Below, one piece after another: positions 15,324 through 24,014 of a DNA stretch of 64,000 bases (position 1 is its first letter; every line of letters begins with the position of its first letter). Source of the stretch: an uncultured Pelagibacteraceae bacterium (lineage in GTDB: Bacteria; Pseudomonadota; Alphaproteobacteria; Pelagibacterales; Pelagibacteraceae); assembly GCA_902571055.1 (NCBI GenBank), contig CACGAM010000004.1:1-64000 (forward strand). The letters are read 5' to 3'. The translations under genes were made by a program, and so were the position numbers. The notes under the pieces are model-generated. The model searched no databases. It was not told the origin of the DNA and saw nothing but the letters and a program-made list of their open reading frames with translations.

Positions 15324-16580
15324 TTAAAGTCTAGACTTAATACTAAGCGCATGGGCATATAAGTTCTCATATTCGGCAAGAGTTATAGCTTGCTTACCAA
15401 TAACTTCAATACCTTTTTTACTAAGTGTAAATCTGCTAATTTTTTTATAAAAATCGTTTAAATTTAAACCAGACGCAAATCTAGCTGATCCAAGTGTTCC
15501 TAGAGTATGATTGGTTCCAACATTGTAATCACTAGCGGCAACAGGACTATAAATGCCTAAACCAATACTTCCTACATTATAAATGTTGCTTAATAATTTT
15601 TTGTAATCTTTAGATAATAGTTCTAAATGTTCAGGACTTATCATATTAATTAGATTAATAATTTGTTGATTATTTTTTGCTAAAATTAATAATCCATTTT
15701 TTTTTAATGAATGTGTAATTATAGTTTTTCTTGGAATTTTCTTTAAATATATATTAATTTTTTTATTTATATTTTTAATTAGTTTTTCATTCTTAGTTAT
15801 TAATATGCTTTGTGAATTGATGCCGTGCTCCGATTGAGCAATCATAGATGTAATAACTTTAGACATGTCAAATAGTTTATCAGCCACAACAGTTATCTCT
15901 GATGGTCCTGCTATCATTCCCTCTATACCCACGTCACCAAATACTTCACGCTTTGCTCTCGCGACAAAGTCATTTCCTGGGCCAAATATTTTATCAACTT
16001 TTTGTATGTATGCTAAGCTTCCAATAGCTTGTGCACCACCTATACTTATTATTTTTGTGATTTTACATTTTTTTGCAACATACATAACTGCAGGGTTAAG
16101 CTTTCCACTTAATCTCGGGTTAGCTAACACGATATTTTTAACACCCGCAATCATAGCTGGGATCGCATTCATCATTAGGGTTGATGGTAAATTAGCGGGC
16201 ACATAAATACCTATAGAATTTAAAGGAACATAAATATGCTCAATCTGATTTTTATATTTATCGATATATTTAATATTTTTATTTTTTTGTAGCTTGTGAA
16301 ATCTTAAAATTCTATCAAATGCAACATCTATTGCCTTTTTTAAATTATTATCTAAAGATTTAATTGATTTTCTAATTTCTATTTTTGATGGGTAAATTTT
16401 ATTATTATTACTTAATTTTTTTTCATATTTTAAAACGGCAATTTGTTTATCTTTTCTAACATCAGCTAATATTTTTTTGACTATTGAGGTATTGACGTTT
16501 TTTCCCGATCTTCTTTTATCAAGAAATCCCTCAAGCTTTCTTAGATTGTTGGTATTTTTAAAATTAAAAATTTTGATCAT
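15324..16580 (-). CDS. hisD: Histidinol dehydrogenase
   Basis: It oxidises histidinol to histidine in two NAD-dependent steps with zinc. The 418-residue protein carries GPSEITVVAD, AQSEHGINSQSIL (zinc and NAD region) and the catalytic SPEHLELL segment (E/H pair), plus NVGSIGLGIYSP and the metal-binding ending VGTNHTLGT. Length is slightly under the usual 430. It overlaps the DUF2948 gene upstream by 17 bases, in the murA-DUF2948-hisD order known from Alphaproteobacteria. Confidence 0.95.
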   Translation of the reverse strand: MIKIFNFKNTNNLRKLEGFLDKRRSGKNVNTSIVKKILADVRKDKQIAVLKYEKKLSNNNKIYPSKIEIRKSIKSLDNNLKKAIDVAFDRILRFHKLQKNKNIKYIDKYKNQIEHIYVPLNSIGIYVPANLPSTLMMNAIPAMIAGVKNIVLANPRLSGKLNPAVMYVAKKCKITKIISIGGAQAIGSLAYIQKVDKIFGPGNDFVARAKREVFGDVGIEGMIAGPSEITVVADKLFDMSKVITSMIAQSEHGINSQSILITKNEKLIKNINKKINIYLKKIPRKTIITHSLKKNGLLILAKNNQQIINLINMISPEHLELLSKDYKKLLSNIYNVGSIGLGIYSPVAASDYNVGTNHTLGTLGSARFASGLNLNDFYKKISRFTLSKKGIEVIGKQAITLAEYENLYAHALSIKSRL

Positions 16581-16971
16581 CTATTTTTTTTATGTCTTCC
16601 ATTGTAACCTCTACTACTTCTGTTGACAAAGTTATAACTCCGTTATTTAAAAATAATAGTAGAATTTCGAAGTTATCATTTTTCTTAAAAATATTTATTG
16701 AAAATAGCTCTAAAATATTTTCAAGATCACTTTGATTGATATTTTTAGATTTGCAATTGTCAATAAAATCAAACTTGATCACACTGCCTATTTTTTCCTT
16801 TGTGACATTATTTTCTTTATTTGTTCTTTCTATAGTTAATATGAATACTTTGTTATTTTTTAAATACTTTATATCTGATTGTTTTACTTTGGCCTGAGAA
16901 CATAGTGCCGAGATGATGCTTAAATCTTCTGGTCTTTGAGCAATGACTTTTTTATAAAACTTTTTAATCAT
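16564..16971 (-). CDS. DUF2948 family protein
   Basis: This 135-residue alphaproteobacterial protein has unknown function. It was recognised from its place between murA and hisD and from phrases such as ARPEDL-like AQRPEDLSIISALCSQA, FDFIDN and the end VEVTMEDIKKID (family: ...IEVxLxDL). No enzymatic motif or membrane segment is visible. It starts directly after the murA stop and overlaps hisD by 17 bases, so it is translated with them. Confidence 0.75.
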   Translation of the reverse strand: MIKKFYKKVIAQRPEDLSIISALCSQAKVKQSDIKYLKNNKVFILTIERTNKENNVTKEKIGSVIKFDFIDNCKSKNINQSDLENILELFSINIFKKNDNFEILLLFLNNGVITLSTEVVEVTMEDIKKIDDQNF

Positions 16972-18237
16972 TTAATTGTCGGACTTTATTTTCACCCCCA
17001 ACTTTTTCAGTTTTCCAACTAAGTTGAATAACCCTCTTTCACCATGATAAACTCTATTTATGTTGGAAGATCCCTTAGCGGCAATTGCACCTAATATAAT
17101 AGAAAAAGTAGTTCTTAAATCAGAAGAAATACAATCCGCACCAATTAAATTTTTACTTCCAACTATAACTGCTTTGTTATTTTTAACTTTTATATTTGCT
17201 CCCATCCGAGCAAGCTCTGGCACGGCCATAAAACGATTTGAGAATATTGTTTCCTCTATATGACTTTTTCCTGGAACTTTTGTCAAAACTGCAAGTAGAG
17301 AAGGCATATTGTCAGTTGCAAAATTTGGGTAAGGAGCAGTTTTTACTTTTATTGGAAAATGTTTTTTTTTTGATTTGATAAAAATATAATCTTTTCCTAT
17401 TTTGACCATGCAGCCCATTTTTTTTAAAACTTCAATTTCAGTCGATAAGAATTTTGGATTTATATTTTTGACTAAAACATTTCCTTTAGTAATTGCACCA
17501 ACACATAGATAACTAAAAGCCTCTATCCTATCACCTATTATAGTATGTTCTCCTTTTATTAACTCCGTTACGCCTAATATTTTAATACTTCTTCTTCCAA
17601 TAAATTTTATTTTAGATCCAGAATTATTTAAAAATTTAATTAGGTCAATAACTTCCGGTTCAATAGAAATATTTCTAATAATATGCGTCCCTTTCGACAA
17701 AACTGAAGCCATTATCAAATTTGAAGTACCCGTAACAGAAACTTTTGGAAATTTATAACTACCTCCTACAAGTCCATTTTTTGATTGGATTCTGACATAG
17801 CCTTTTTCTAAACGGTGTTCTGCAGCTAAACTTTCAAATCCTGATAAATGATAATTTATGTCACGAATTCCTAAACTACATCCACCACCTTTAGCAACAT
17901 AAATTTTTTTTTTTGGATATCTTCCTAGTAATGAGCCCATAGTTAAAACACCAGCACGCATAGTGGAAACTAATTTGTAAGGGACTCTCCGTTTATGCGA
18001 TTTACTATTTTTTATAATCATCTTGTTTGTTTTTAAAATTTCTACTTTTGAACCCAATGAAATTAGCAAATTTTTCATTGTTATTACGTCTTTTACCAAA
18101 GGTACATTTTTTAAAATTACTTTATCTTTAAATAATATTGATGCTGCCATTAATGGTAAACAGGAGTTTTTAGCTCCATTAATATTGACAGTTCCACTAA
18201 TACTATTAGTGGGACCTTTGATAATATATTTTTTCAT
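16972..18237 (-). CDS. murA: UDP-N-acetylglucosamine 1-carboxyvinyltransferase
   Basis: It carries out the first committed step of peptidoglycan synthesis, adding enolpyruvate from PEP to UDP-GlcNAc. The protein has 421 residues, as expected. The N-terminal NGAKNSCLPLMAAS matches the family's KNAALP motif with the catalytic lysine. The active-site cysteine lies in KGGGCSLGIRDINYHL (the fosfomycin-target Cys). Also present are SVTGTSNLIMAS, GDRIEA and FATDNMPSLLA. It lies between dcd and the DUF2948 gene, with zero spacing. Confidence 0.95.
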   Translation of the reverse strand: MKKYIIKGPTNSISGTVNINGAKNSCLPLMAASILFKDKVILKNVPLVKDVITMKNLLISLGSKVEILKTNKMIIKNSKSHKRRVPYKLVSTMRAGVLTMGSLLGRYPKKKIYVAKGGGCSLGIRDINYHLSGFESLAAEHRLEKGYVRIQSKNGLVGGSYKFPKVSVTGTSNLIMASVLSKGTHIIRNISIEPEVIDLIKFLNNSGSKIKFIGRRSIKILGVTELIKGEHTIIGDRIEAFSYLCVGAITKGNVLVKNINPKFLSTEIEVLKKMGCMVKIGKDYIFIKSKKKHFPIKVKTAPYPNFATDNMPSLLAVLTKVPGKSHIEETIFSNRFMAVPELARMGANIKVKNNKAVIVGSKNLIGADCISSDLRTTFSIILGAIAAKGSSNINRVYHGERGLFNLVGKLKKLGVKIKSDN

Positions 18238-18789
18238 TTATTTTGACTTTGCTAAAGTTATTCCCGTTTGTCCTTGATACTTACCTTTGCGATCTGCGTA
18301 TGAAACTTCCGGAGGATCTCCTTGAAAAAATAAGATTTGAGCAGCACCGCTGTTAGCATACAGTCTGATCGAGTTACTAGTGTGATTTGAAAATTCTAAA
18401 ACTAGATTTCCATGCCATCCAGCTTCTAAGACTGTTGGCGGTGTTCCTAAACCACATCTTGCGTATGTTGATTTTGCCGTTACTAATCCTGTAATATTTC
18501 TTGGCATTTTAAAGTACTCAAGACTACTTGCTAAAGCAAAAGAGTTTGGTGGAATTAATATAGATGACTCACCATTTACAGTAATAAAATTGTCCTCAGT
18601 AAAATTTTTTGGATCTGCTGTAGCACCTTTTATATTGGTAAAAATTTTAAACTCTTCTCCACATCTTAAATCAAACCCGAAACTATTTAGACCGTGGCTT
18701 ATTCCGTGCGAAACAGATTTATCCACAAAAGGTGAAATCATATCTTCATCTTCAACCAATTTTTTTATTTGTCTATCGTTTAGTATCAT
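18238..18789 (-). CDS. dcd: dCTP deaminase
   Basis: It makes dUTP from dCTP for thymidylate supply. The 183-residue trimeric dUTPase-fold protein shows SFGFDLRCG, FALASSLEYFKMP, KSTYARCGL and the catalytic-glutamate segment LEAGWHGNLVLEFSN. It ends with GKYQGQTGITLA, the flexible lid. Length is normal. It abuts murA downstream. Its 5' end is overlapped by a 38-codon basic ORF in another frame. Confidence 0.94.
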   Translation of the reverse strand: MILNDRQIKKLVEDEDMISPFVDKSVSHGISHGLNSFGFDLRCGEEFKIFTNIKGATADPKNFTEDNFITVNGESSILIPPNSFALASSLEYFKMPRNITGLVTAKSTYARCGLGTPPTVLEAGWHGNLVLEFSNHTSNSIRLYANSGAAQILFFQGDPPEVSYADRKGKYQGQTGITLAKSK

Positions 18790-18889
18790 TTGATTGATTT
18801 TTTTTTTTTTGAAAAAGCTTTCTTTTTCTTAAGTTTTTACGTAAAGCATTTTTTAAATCAAGCTGGACTGCTTTCTTTTTTTTAAACAT
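18773..18889 (-). CDS. Putative 38-residue basic protein
   Basis: The ATG at 18889 opens an ORF too short for the track: it begins MFKKKKAVQLDLKNALRKNL and ends at a TAG at 18773, overlapping the dcd start by 17 bases. About half of the residues are Lys or Arg. A helical LDLKNALRKNLRKRK core resembles tiny basic ORFs I associate with this neighbourhood in other Alphaproteobacteria, but I cannot verify that. The gene contains a run of 13 A (18798-18810), where slippage or sequencing error could shift the frame. Confidence 0.45.
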   Translation of the reverse strand: MFKKKKAVQLDLKNALRKNLRKRKLFQKKKNQSNDTKR

Positions 18890-18895
18890 GATTAA

Positions 18896-19096
18896 TTACT
18901 TTTTGTCAGGATTTGTAAGGTGGTCTAATGTAATTACTGTATCTAGTGGAATAGTGTTATCCTTTTCCGTTTTTTCAACTGGGCCAGATTTTGCTAGTTT
19001 TTTCGCTCTACGTTCAGCAAGTTTTTTTTCCCTTTTAGCTTGCTTTTCCATTGCTTTAGCACCTCTAGTGCTTTTATAATCGTAGTGGATACCCAT
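18896..19096 (-). CDS. Conserved-looking 66-residue hypothetical protein
   Basis: The product starts MGIHYDYKSTRGAKAMEKQ. A highly charged helical stretch of Lys, Arg, Glu and Ala follows (residues about 16-40), then an acidic tail with PLDTVITLDHLTNPDKK. It has no membrane segment or known motif. It is 6 bases from the 38-codon basic ORF on the same strand, and both precede dcd and murA. An own start with space upstream makes it look real. The function is not recognised. Confidence 0.6.
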   Translation of the reverse strand: MGIHYDYKSTRGAKAMEKQAKREKKLAERRAKKLAKSGPVEKTEKDNTIPLDTVITLDHLTNPDKK

Positions 19097-19200
19097 AACT
19101 GCATTTTTAAAGATTATATATCTTATTAAAGAAAAATTAAGTCAATAATTTGTCAAATTTACATTTATACACTAATCTTTCGCAATTATTATTATTTTTT

Positions 19201-19274
19201 GCCCTGATAGTTAAATGGTATAACAGATCCATGGTAAGGATCAATTTCCAGTTCAATTCTGGGTCAGGGCACCA
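19201..19274 (+). tRNA. tRNA-Thr(GGT)
   Basis: A 74-base cloverleaf: acceptor GCCCTGA/TCAGGGC, D-arm GTTA/TAAC with a GG in the loop, anticodon stem GATCC/GGATC around ATGGTAA (anticodon GGT), T-loop TTCAATT, discriminator A and encoded CCA. Its 3' end is 2 bases from the stop of the convergent VTT gene. A TATTAT-like box is seen about 15 bases upstream. Confidence 0.94.
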
Positions 19275-19276
19275 GT

Positions 19277-19996
19277 TTATTGTTTAAAAAATTTCTTCCT
19301 AAAATAGATAGCTAGTAAAAAAATTAGAAACATGCATAGCAAGGGCAAATATATATCCGGTGTCTTTAACATTTTCCAAATACTTGGTAATTTTTCATTT
19401 TCTTGAATTATCTTATCAATTCCAGCACCCAAAGAGACACCAACAAATAACTGGGGCGTTAATCCTATAATAGTTCCAAAAAAATAATTTCTGATTTTAA
19501 CATTAAATAGTAGTGGTAAAAGATTTTGTAAAAAGAATGGAATGCCTCCAACAGCTCGATAAAGTGTAAAATAAGCTAATTCGTTTCTTTTAAATTTTTC
19601 CGTTAAATATTTAAATTTTGATGAAAACTTTTTATATATTAAATCTTTGATCAAAAAATTGGCAAAATAATATAGAAGAGTTGAGCCTAAAGTTAACCCA
19701 AGCACAACTAAAATTGTACCAACCCATTTACCAAATATAAATCCACCAATTAAGAAGATCGGTGAACCAAAACCTAAAAGCAATACCCAAACGATTATTA
19801 CTATTAAGAAAATCAGAGATGAAAGAAAAATATTTACATTTTTTAAGTTGTTTAGTGTATCACGATTTTTCTTTATTATTTCGTATGATGTGAAATCTTG
19901 AATTGAAAATTGTTTAAAAAAAAACCATAAAAAAACAACAATTATTAAGATATAGGTAAGTCCAACTAAAAATTTAATATTTTTTTCAGCATTCAT
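19277..19996 (-). CDS. VTT-domain (TVP38/TMEM64, DedA-like) membrane protein
   Basis: This 239-residue inner-membrane protein has about five hydrophobic segments. The N-terminal helix lies at residues 7-27, and the central core GFGSPIFLIGGFIFGKWVG and GLTLGSTLLYYFANF is the VTT signature, followed by YRAVGGIPFFLQNLLPL and a C-terminal helix with a basic end (RKKFFKQ). The family is linked to lipid scrambling and transport in bacteria and eukaryotes; the substrate here is unknown. It is divergent from rpmH and converges on tRNA-Thr. Confidence 0.85.
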   Translation of the reverse strand: MNAEKNIKFLVGLTYILIIVVFLWFFFKQFSIQDFTSYEIIKKNRDTLNNLKNVNIFLSSLIFLIVIIVWVLLLGFGSPIFLIGGFIFGKWVGTILVVLGLTLGSTLLYYFANFLIKDLIYKKFSSKFKYLTEKFKRNELAYFTLYRAVGGIPFFLQNLLPLLFNVKIRNYFFGTIIGLTPQLFVGVSLGAGIDKIIQENEKLPSIWKMLKTPDIYLPLLCMFLIFLLAIYFRKKFFKQ

Positions 19997-20004
19997 TACA
20001 TTAA

Positions 20005-20033
20005 TGTATTAAAAAAAACTGTACTTATATACT
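20005..20033 (+). promoter_or_regulatory. Candidate promoter for the rpmH operon
   Basis: TATACT at 20028-20033 is a good -10 hexamer about 40 bases before the rpmH ATG. A weak TGTATT sits 17 bases upstream at the -35 position. The gap between divergent VTT and rpmH genes is only 76 bases, so a promoter must lie here. The exact site is inference. Confidence 0.35.
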
Positions 20034-20072
20034 TTTATTTTCTATAAGAGCAAAATTTAAAAAAACACGAAT

Positions 20073-20207
20073 ATGAAAAGAACTTGGCAACCGTCGAAAA
20101 TTAAAAGAGCTAGGAAACATGGTTTTAGATCCAGGATGGCAACAAAAAAAAGACAGAAAGTTTTAAAAAATCGTAGGAGAAAAGGTAGGAAAAAAATTTC
20201 TGTTTGA
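20073..20207 (+). CDS. rpmH: 50S ribosomal protein L34
   Basis: A 44-residue gene missed by the ORF track. The product starts [20 protein letters not shown] and continues through [20 protein letters not shown], the full L34 signature. Its TGA overlaps the rnpA ATG by one base (TGATG), so translation is coupled. It begins the classic rpmH-rnpA-yidD-yidC set. Confidence 0.97.
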   Translation: MKRTWQPSKIKRARKHGFRSRMATKKRQKVLKNRRRKGRKKISV

Positions 20208-20548
20208 TGAGAATTAAGATTTCTAGTTTATCTAAGAATGAGGATTTCAAATATTTACTTGGTGGGAAGAAAATTTCTAGCAAATACATAACTATTTTTT
20301 ATAGAAAATTAACAAAAATGAACCCTGGTAGTTTAAATATCAGCTTTGTAATAAAAAAAAAATTAGGAAATGCAATAATAAGAAATAAGATCAAAAGAAG
20401 GTTAAGAAATATAATGAATGACGCATTAAAAAAAATTAATATTAATATCAAATATTCTTATTTATTTATGGCAAAAAAAAATGTATTTGATGATGAATAT
20501 ATTTTAATAAAAAAAAATATCTTCGAGACACTAGAAAAAGTTGAATAA
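20207..20548 (+). CDS. rnpA: Ribonuclease P protein component
   Basis: The protein subunit of RNase P matures tRNA 5' ends. I place the start at the ATG at 20207, one codon inside the track's TTG. The 113-residue basic protein has the RNR motif region KKLGNAIIRNKIKRRLRNI and the N-terminal SLSKNEDFKYLL. The sequence is lysine-rich. It lies between rpmH and yidD with one-base overlaps on both sides. Confidence 0.92.
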   Translation: MRIKISSLSKNEDFKYLLGGKKISSKYITIFYRKLTKMNPGSLNISFVIKKKLGNAIIRNKIKRRLRNIMNDALKKININIKYSYLFMAKKNVFDDEYILIKKNIFETLEKVE

Positions 20549-20784
20549 TGAAATTTATAAATTTTCCATTTATTGCAATTATAAAAATTTACAAATATTT
20601 AATAAGCCCCTTCTTTCCAAATTCTTGTAAGTTTGAACCAACTTGTAGTAATTATGCTATTGAATGTTTCACTAAGTTTAATTTTTTTAAGGCTTTTTTC
20701 AAAACATTGATAAGAATTTTAAAATGTAACCCATGGTTCAACACAGGGGGATATGATTATCCCTCCAAAAAGGAAATAAAGTAA
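20548..20784 (+). CDS. yidD: Membrane protein insertion efficiency factor YidD
   Basis: This 78-residue peripheral membrane protein assists YidC insertion. The family's cysteine motif is present: LISPFFPNSCKFEPTCSNYA, followed by a C-terminal LKCNPWFNTGGYDYP (usual RCxPxxxGGxDPVP). It overlaps rnpA by one base and directly abuts yidC. Confidence 0.93.
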   Translation: MKFINFPFIAIIKIYKYLISPFFPNSCKFEPTCSNYAIECFTKFNFFKAFFKTLIRILKCNPWFNTGGYDYPSKKEIK

Positions 20785-22476
20785 GTGGACTTAAAAAATA
20801 TTATAGCAGCAATAACTTTATCAGCGGCTGTGATTGTTCTGTATGGACTCTTTTTTGCACCAACACAGGAGCAGATAAACAATTTAAATAATAAAGATGA
20901 AAAAAATATTACTCAAAATACAGATGCGCCAACTATTGACGAAAAAATAGAAGTTAAAACTATAACAAGAGAAGATGCTCTTGGAAAAGACAACAGAGTT
21001 TTCTTTGAAAATGCTTTCATAAAAGGCTCTATTTCTTTATTGGGTGGAGCAATTGACGATTTAGAATTAAAAGCCTATAACAAAACACTTAACAGTAAAG
21101 AAAAAATACAGTTACTTAATCCAGCTTCAACAAAAGATGGTTATACCTTCAACACAGGATGGGCCACAAGATCAAATATCGAAACACCAAACTCAAACAC
21201 AATTTGGAAAATTGATGGTACAAATAAATTAACACCAGGTGCTGCGGTCAAGATTTATTTTGAAAATAACTCAGGCATAAGATTTGAGAGATTGATTTCA
21301 ATTGACGAAAAATATTTATTTAGCGTCAAACAAACGCTCATAAATAATTCACAAGAGACTTTTAAGGTTTATCCGTTTGCGAGAATAAACCGTAATAGTT
21401 TACCAGATGATTTAACCGATTTTTATATTCTTCATGAAGGGTACACATTTATTACGGGAGAAAATATTGAGGAGATTGATTATGATGATGTAGAGGAAAA
21501 AAAACACTCAACTGAAGGTTCAACAGGCGTTTTAATACAAGGTGATAAATATTGGATGACCTCCATAATACCTGAACAAGGTAGAAATTTCAGGTTCGAC
21601 TTAGATTATAAAGATAAATATAGAGCAAGCTATATAGATTTAAAAGGATATGAAGCTCGACCAAATACTTTAATAGAACACAGTGTAAAAAGTTTGATAG
21701 GAGCGAAAGAAATAAAACAAATTAATAAATATAAAGATGACCTAAAAATAGAAAAATTAGACCTTATAGTTAATTACGGGGTACTTTATTTCATAATAGT
21801 CCCTATGCATAAAATTTTAAGTTATTTCTTTAACTTTACAGGAAACTACGGCTATGCAATTATATTACTAACGATTCTTGTAAGAGTAGTATTTTTTCCA
21901 TTAAACCAATATTCGATGAAATCAATGGGTAAAATGAAGAGCTTAGGCCCAGAAATAGAAAATTTAAAAACAAGATTTAAAGATGATAAACAGCAACTTC
22001 AAAGAGAAATGATGAAGTTATATAAAGTCAACGGAGTAAATCCTGCAAGCTCGTGTTTTCCCATTTTAATACAAATTCCAATATTTTTTTCTTTATATAA
22101 ATTATTATTGCTTGATCTTGCAATGAGACATTCTCCATTTGTTTGGGTTTGGCAAGACTTGAGCGCTAAAGACCCTTTAACAATTTTTAATCTGTTTGGC
22201 TTATTGCCCTTTAGTGTTCCAACTTTTTTAGAAATTGGACTACTTCCTGTGTTGATGGGTAGTTCGATGTGGTTGCAAATGAAACTTTCACCTCAACCTT
22301 CTGGTTCTGACGAAATGCAAAAAATGCAAAAGAAAATATTTATGTTAATGCCTTTATTTTTAACTGTTATACTTGCGCCATTCGCTGCCGGCTTAATCCT
22401 ATATTGGGTTTGTACCAATATTCTCACTATTATTCAGCAGTATATAATTAATAGAAATATAAAAGTTAAGAGTTAA
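20785..22476 (+). CDS. yidC: Membrane protein insertase YidC
   Basis: It inserts and folds inner-membrane proteins, alone or with SecYEG. The start is GTG immediately after the yidD stop. The 563-residue protein has an N-terminal signal-anchor (residues about 5-25), a large periplasmic beta domain (to about 330) and the conserved five-helix core: ILVRVVFFPLNQYSMKSMGK with the groove arginine, MMKLYKVNGVNPASSCFPIL, and C-terminal LPVLMGSSMWLQMKL. The engB GTPase gene often found next is absent, and argB follows. Confidence 0.95.
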   Translation: MDLKNIIAAITLSAAVIVLYGLFFAPTQEQINNLNNKDEKNITQNTDAPTIDEKIEVKTITREDALGKDNRVFFENAFIKGSISLLGGAIDDLELKAYNKTLNSKEKIQLLNPASTKDGYTFNTGWATRSNIETPNSNTIWKIDGTNKLTPGAAVKIYFENNSGIRFERLISIDEKYLFSVKQTLINNSQETFKVYPFARINRNSLPDDLTDFYILHEGYTFITGENIEEIDYDDVEEKKHSTEGSTGVLIQGDKYWMTSIIPEQGRNFRFDLDYKDKYRASYIDLKGYEARPNTLIEHSVKSLIGAKEIKQINKYKDDLKIEKLDLIVNYGVLYFIIVPMHKILSYFFNFTGNYGYAIILLTILVRVVFFPLNQYSMKSMGKMKSLGPEIENLKTRFKDDKQQLQREMMKLYKVNGVNPASSCFPILIQIPIFFSLYKLLLLDLAMRHSPFVWVWQDLSAKDPLTIFNLFGLLPFSVPTFLEIGLLPVLMGSSMWLQMKLSPQPSGSDEMQKMQKKIFMLMPLFLTVILAPFAAGLILYWVCTNILTIIQQYIINRNIKVKS

Positions 22477-22480
22477 GTTA

Positions 22481-23344
22481 ATGAGTATTAATAAAGAAGA
22501 ATTAAGAAAAATTCTTCCTAAAAATGGTCCAAATATTGACGAGGTTTCAAAGTATATAGAAAAATATAGAGATGAAATAATTACAATAAAGTATGGAGGC
22601 AATGTTTTCATAGATAGGCAAATATTTAATAATTTCATTAATGACTTATCTATCTTACAAAAATTAGGTTTATCAGTTGTTGTTGTGCATGGGGGTGGGC
22701 CAAGAATTAAAAGAGAATTAGATAAATCAAATATAAATTCTAAATTTGTTAGAGGCTTAAGAGTTACTGATGAAAAAATTATAGATATCGTAGAAAAAGT
22801 TCTTATTGAATTTAATGAAGACATTGTTTCCTCATTAAAACATATTGGAAGCAATGGTATTTCCATAAATACAAAAAAAAACAATGTTTTAAAAATTATA
22901 CCTGAAACTAAAGAATTAGGATTTGTTGGGATACCAAATAATATTAATGTTGAAATTATTATTGATAAAATAAAGAAGAATTTTATACCTATAATATCTC
23001 CTCTGGGATTAGGACCCGATAATAAAACTTATAACATTAATGGAGATACTGCAGCTGGAGCAATAGCTAAATCTCTTAAATCAAGAAGGCTACTATTAAT
23101 GACTAATGTAGAAGGTGTGCTCAACAAAGATAAGATCTTAATTGAAGAAATATCTTCTTCTAAAATCATGGAGATGATTAACGATAAAACTATTACTGGG
23201 GGCATGATACCAAAAATTAATACATGCTTAAATGCTGTGAACAATGGGGTTACAGCTGTTGCTATAATTGATGGTAGAAAAAAACACTCTATTTTATTTG
23301 AAATATTTTCAGATAAAGGCTCCGGGACTTTGATAAGAAAATGA
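22481..23344 (+). CDS. argB: Acetylglutamate kinase
   Basis: It phosphorylates N-acetylglutamate in arginine synthesis. The 287-residue amino-acid-kinase fold shows KYGGNVFIDR (the GGNAM site), VVVHGGGPRIKRELD, GLRVTD, INGDTAAGAIA, LLLMTNVEGVLNKD and TGGMIPKINTCLNAV. The start is an ATG 4 bases after the yidC stop. It overlaps the HAD gene by 4. It belongs to a run of amino-acid genes (argB, dapD, dapE). Confidence 0.94.
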   Translation: MSINKEELRKILPKNGPNIDEVSKYIEKYRDEIITIKYGGNVFIDRQIFNNFINDLSILQKLGLSVVVVHGGGPRIKRELDKSNINSKFVRGLRVTDEKIIDIVEKVLIEFNEDIVSSLKHIGSNGISINTKKNNVLKIIPETKELGFVGIPNNINVEIIIDKIKKNFIPIISPLGLGPDNKTYNINGDTAAGAIAKSLKSRRLLLMTNVEGVLNKDKILIEEISSSKIMEMINDKTITGGMIPKINTCLNAVNNGVTAVAIIDGRKKHSILFEIFSDKGSGTLIRK

Positions 23345-24012
23345 ATAATTTGATAAATAAGAAAAATCTTTTATTAGATCTGGACGGAACAGTATATCAA
23401 GATCTAGAGTCTGTATTTGGTCAGGTTTCTAAATTAATGACTAAATATATATCTGAAAAACTTAGTGTCAGTTTAAAAAAAGCAAAAGAACTCCAAACAA
23501 ATTATTTTTACAAATATAATACTTCTCTGAATGGATTAATGATTCATCACAATATCCCGCCTAAAGAGTTTTTAAAATATGTACATGATATAGATCTTTC
23601 ATTTATGAAAAAAGATCTAGTTCTAAGAAAAGAATTAGAAAATTTAGATATGCGGAAACTTATTTTTACAAATGGTAGCATAGATCATGCTAAAAATGTG
23701 TTGAGTCATTTGGGTATAGATGACTTGTTTGAAAATATATTTGATATTATAGACGCAGAATATCAGCCGAAGCCAGAACCCAAGGCTTTTGATTTAATGA
23801 CAAAAAAATTTAATTTAGACCCCAGTGAAACAATATATGTAGAAGATATAGCCAAAAATTTATCTATAGGTAAAGAAAGAGGTTGCACGACTGTGTGGTT
23901 AATTAATAACGAAGAGTGGGGAAAAATGGAGTCTGATAAGAATTACATTGACTATAAAATTGAAAATCTATCTTTATTTTTAAAGGAATTAAGGTTATTA
24001 AAAAGTAAATAA
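23341..24012 (+). CDS. HAD-family hydrolase, pyrimidine 5'-nucleotidase type
   Basis: This 223-residue haloacid-dehalogenase fold protein has nucleophile motif LLLDLDGTVY (I), IFTNGS (II), QPKPEPKAFD lysine (III) and YVEDIAKNL acidic pair (IV). A helical cap with the L-x-GLM-x-H phrase resembles the SDT1/PPH1-like pyrimidine 5'-nucleotidase group, so it probably dephosphorylates a nucleotide or similar metabolite. The substrate is not determined. The gene overlaps argB by 4 bases and precedes dapD by 2. Confidence 0.8.
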   Translation: MNNLINKKNLLLDLDGTVYQDLESVFGQVSKLMTKYISEKLSVSLKKAKELQTNYFYKYNTSLNGLMIHHNIPPKEFLKYVHDIDLSFMKKDLVLRKELENLDMRKLIFTNGSIDHAKNVLSHLGIDDLFENIFDIIDAEYQPKPEPKAFDLMTKKFNLDPSETIYVEDIAKNLSIGKERGCTTVWLINNEEWGKMESDKNYIDYKIENLSLFLKELRLLKSK

Positions 24013-24014
24013 AT

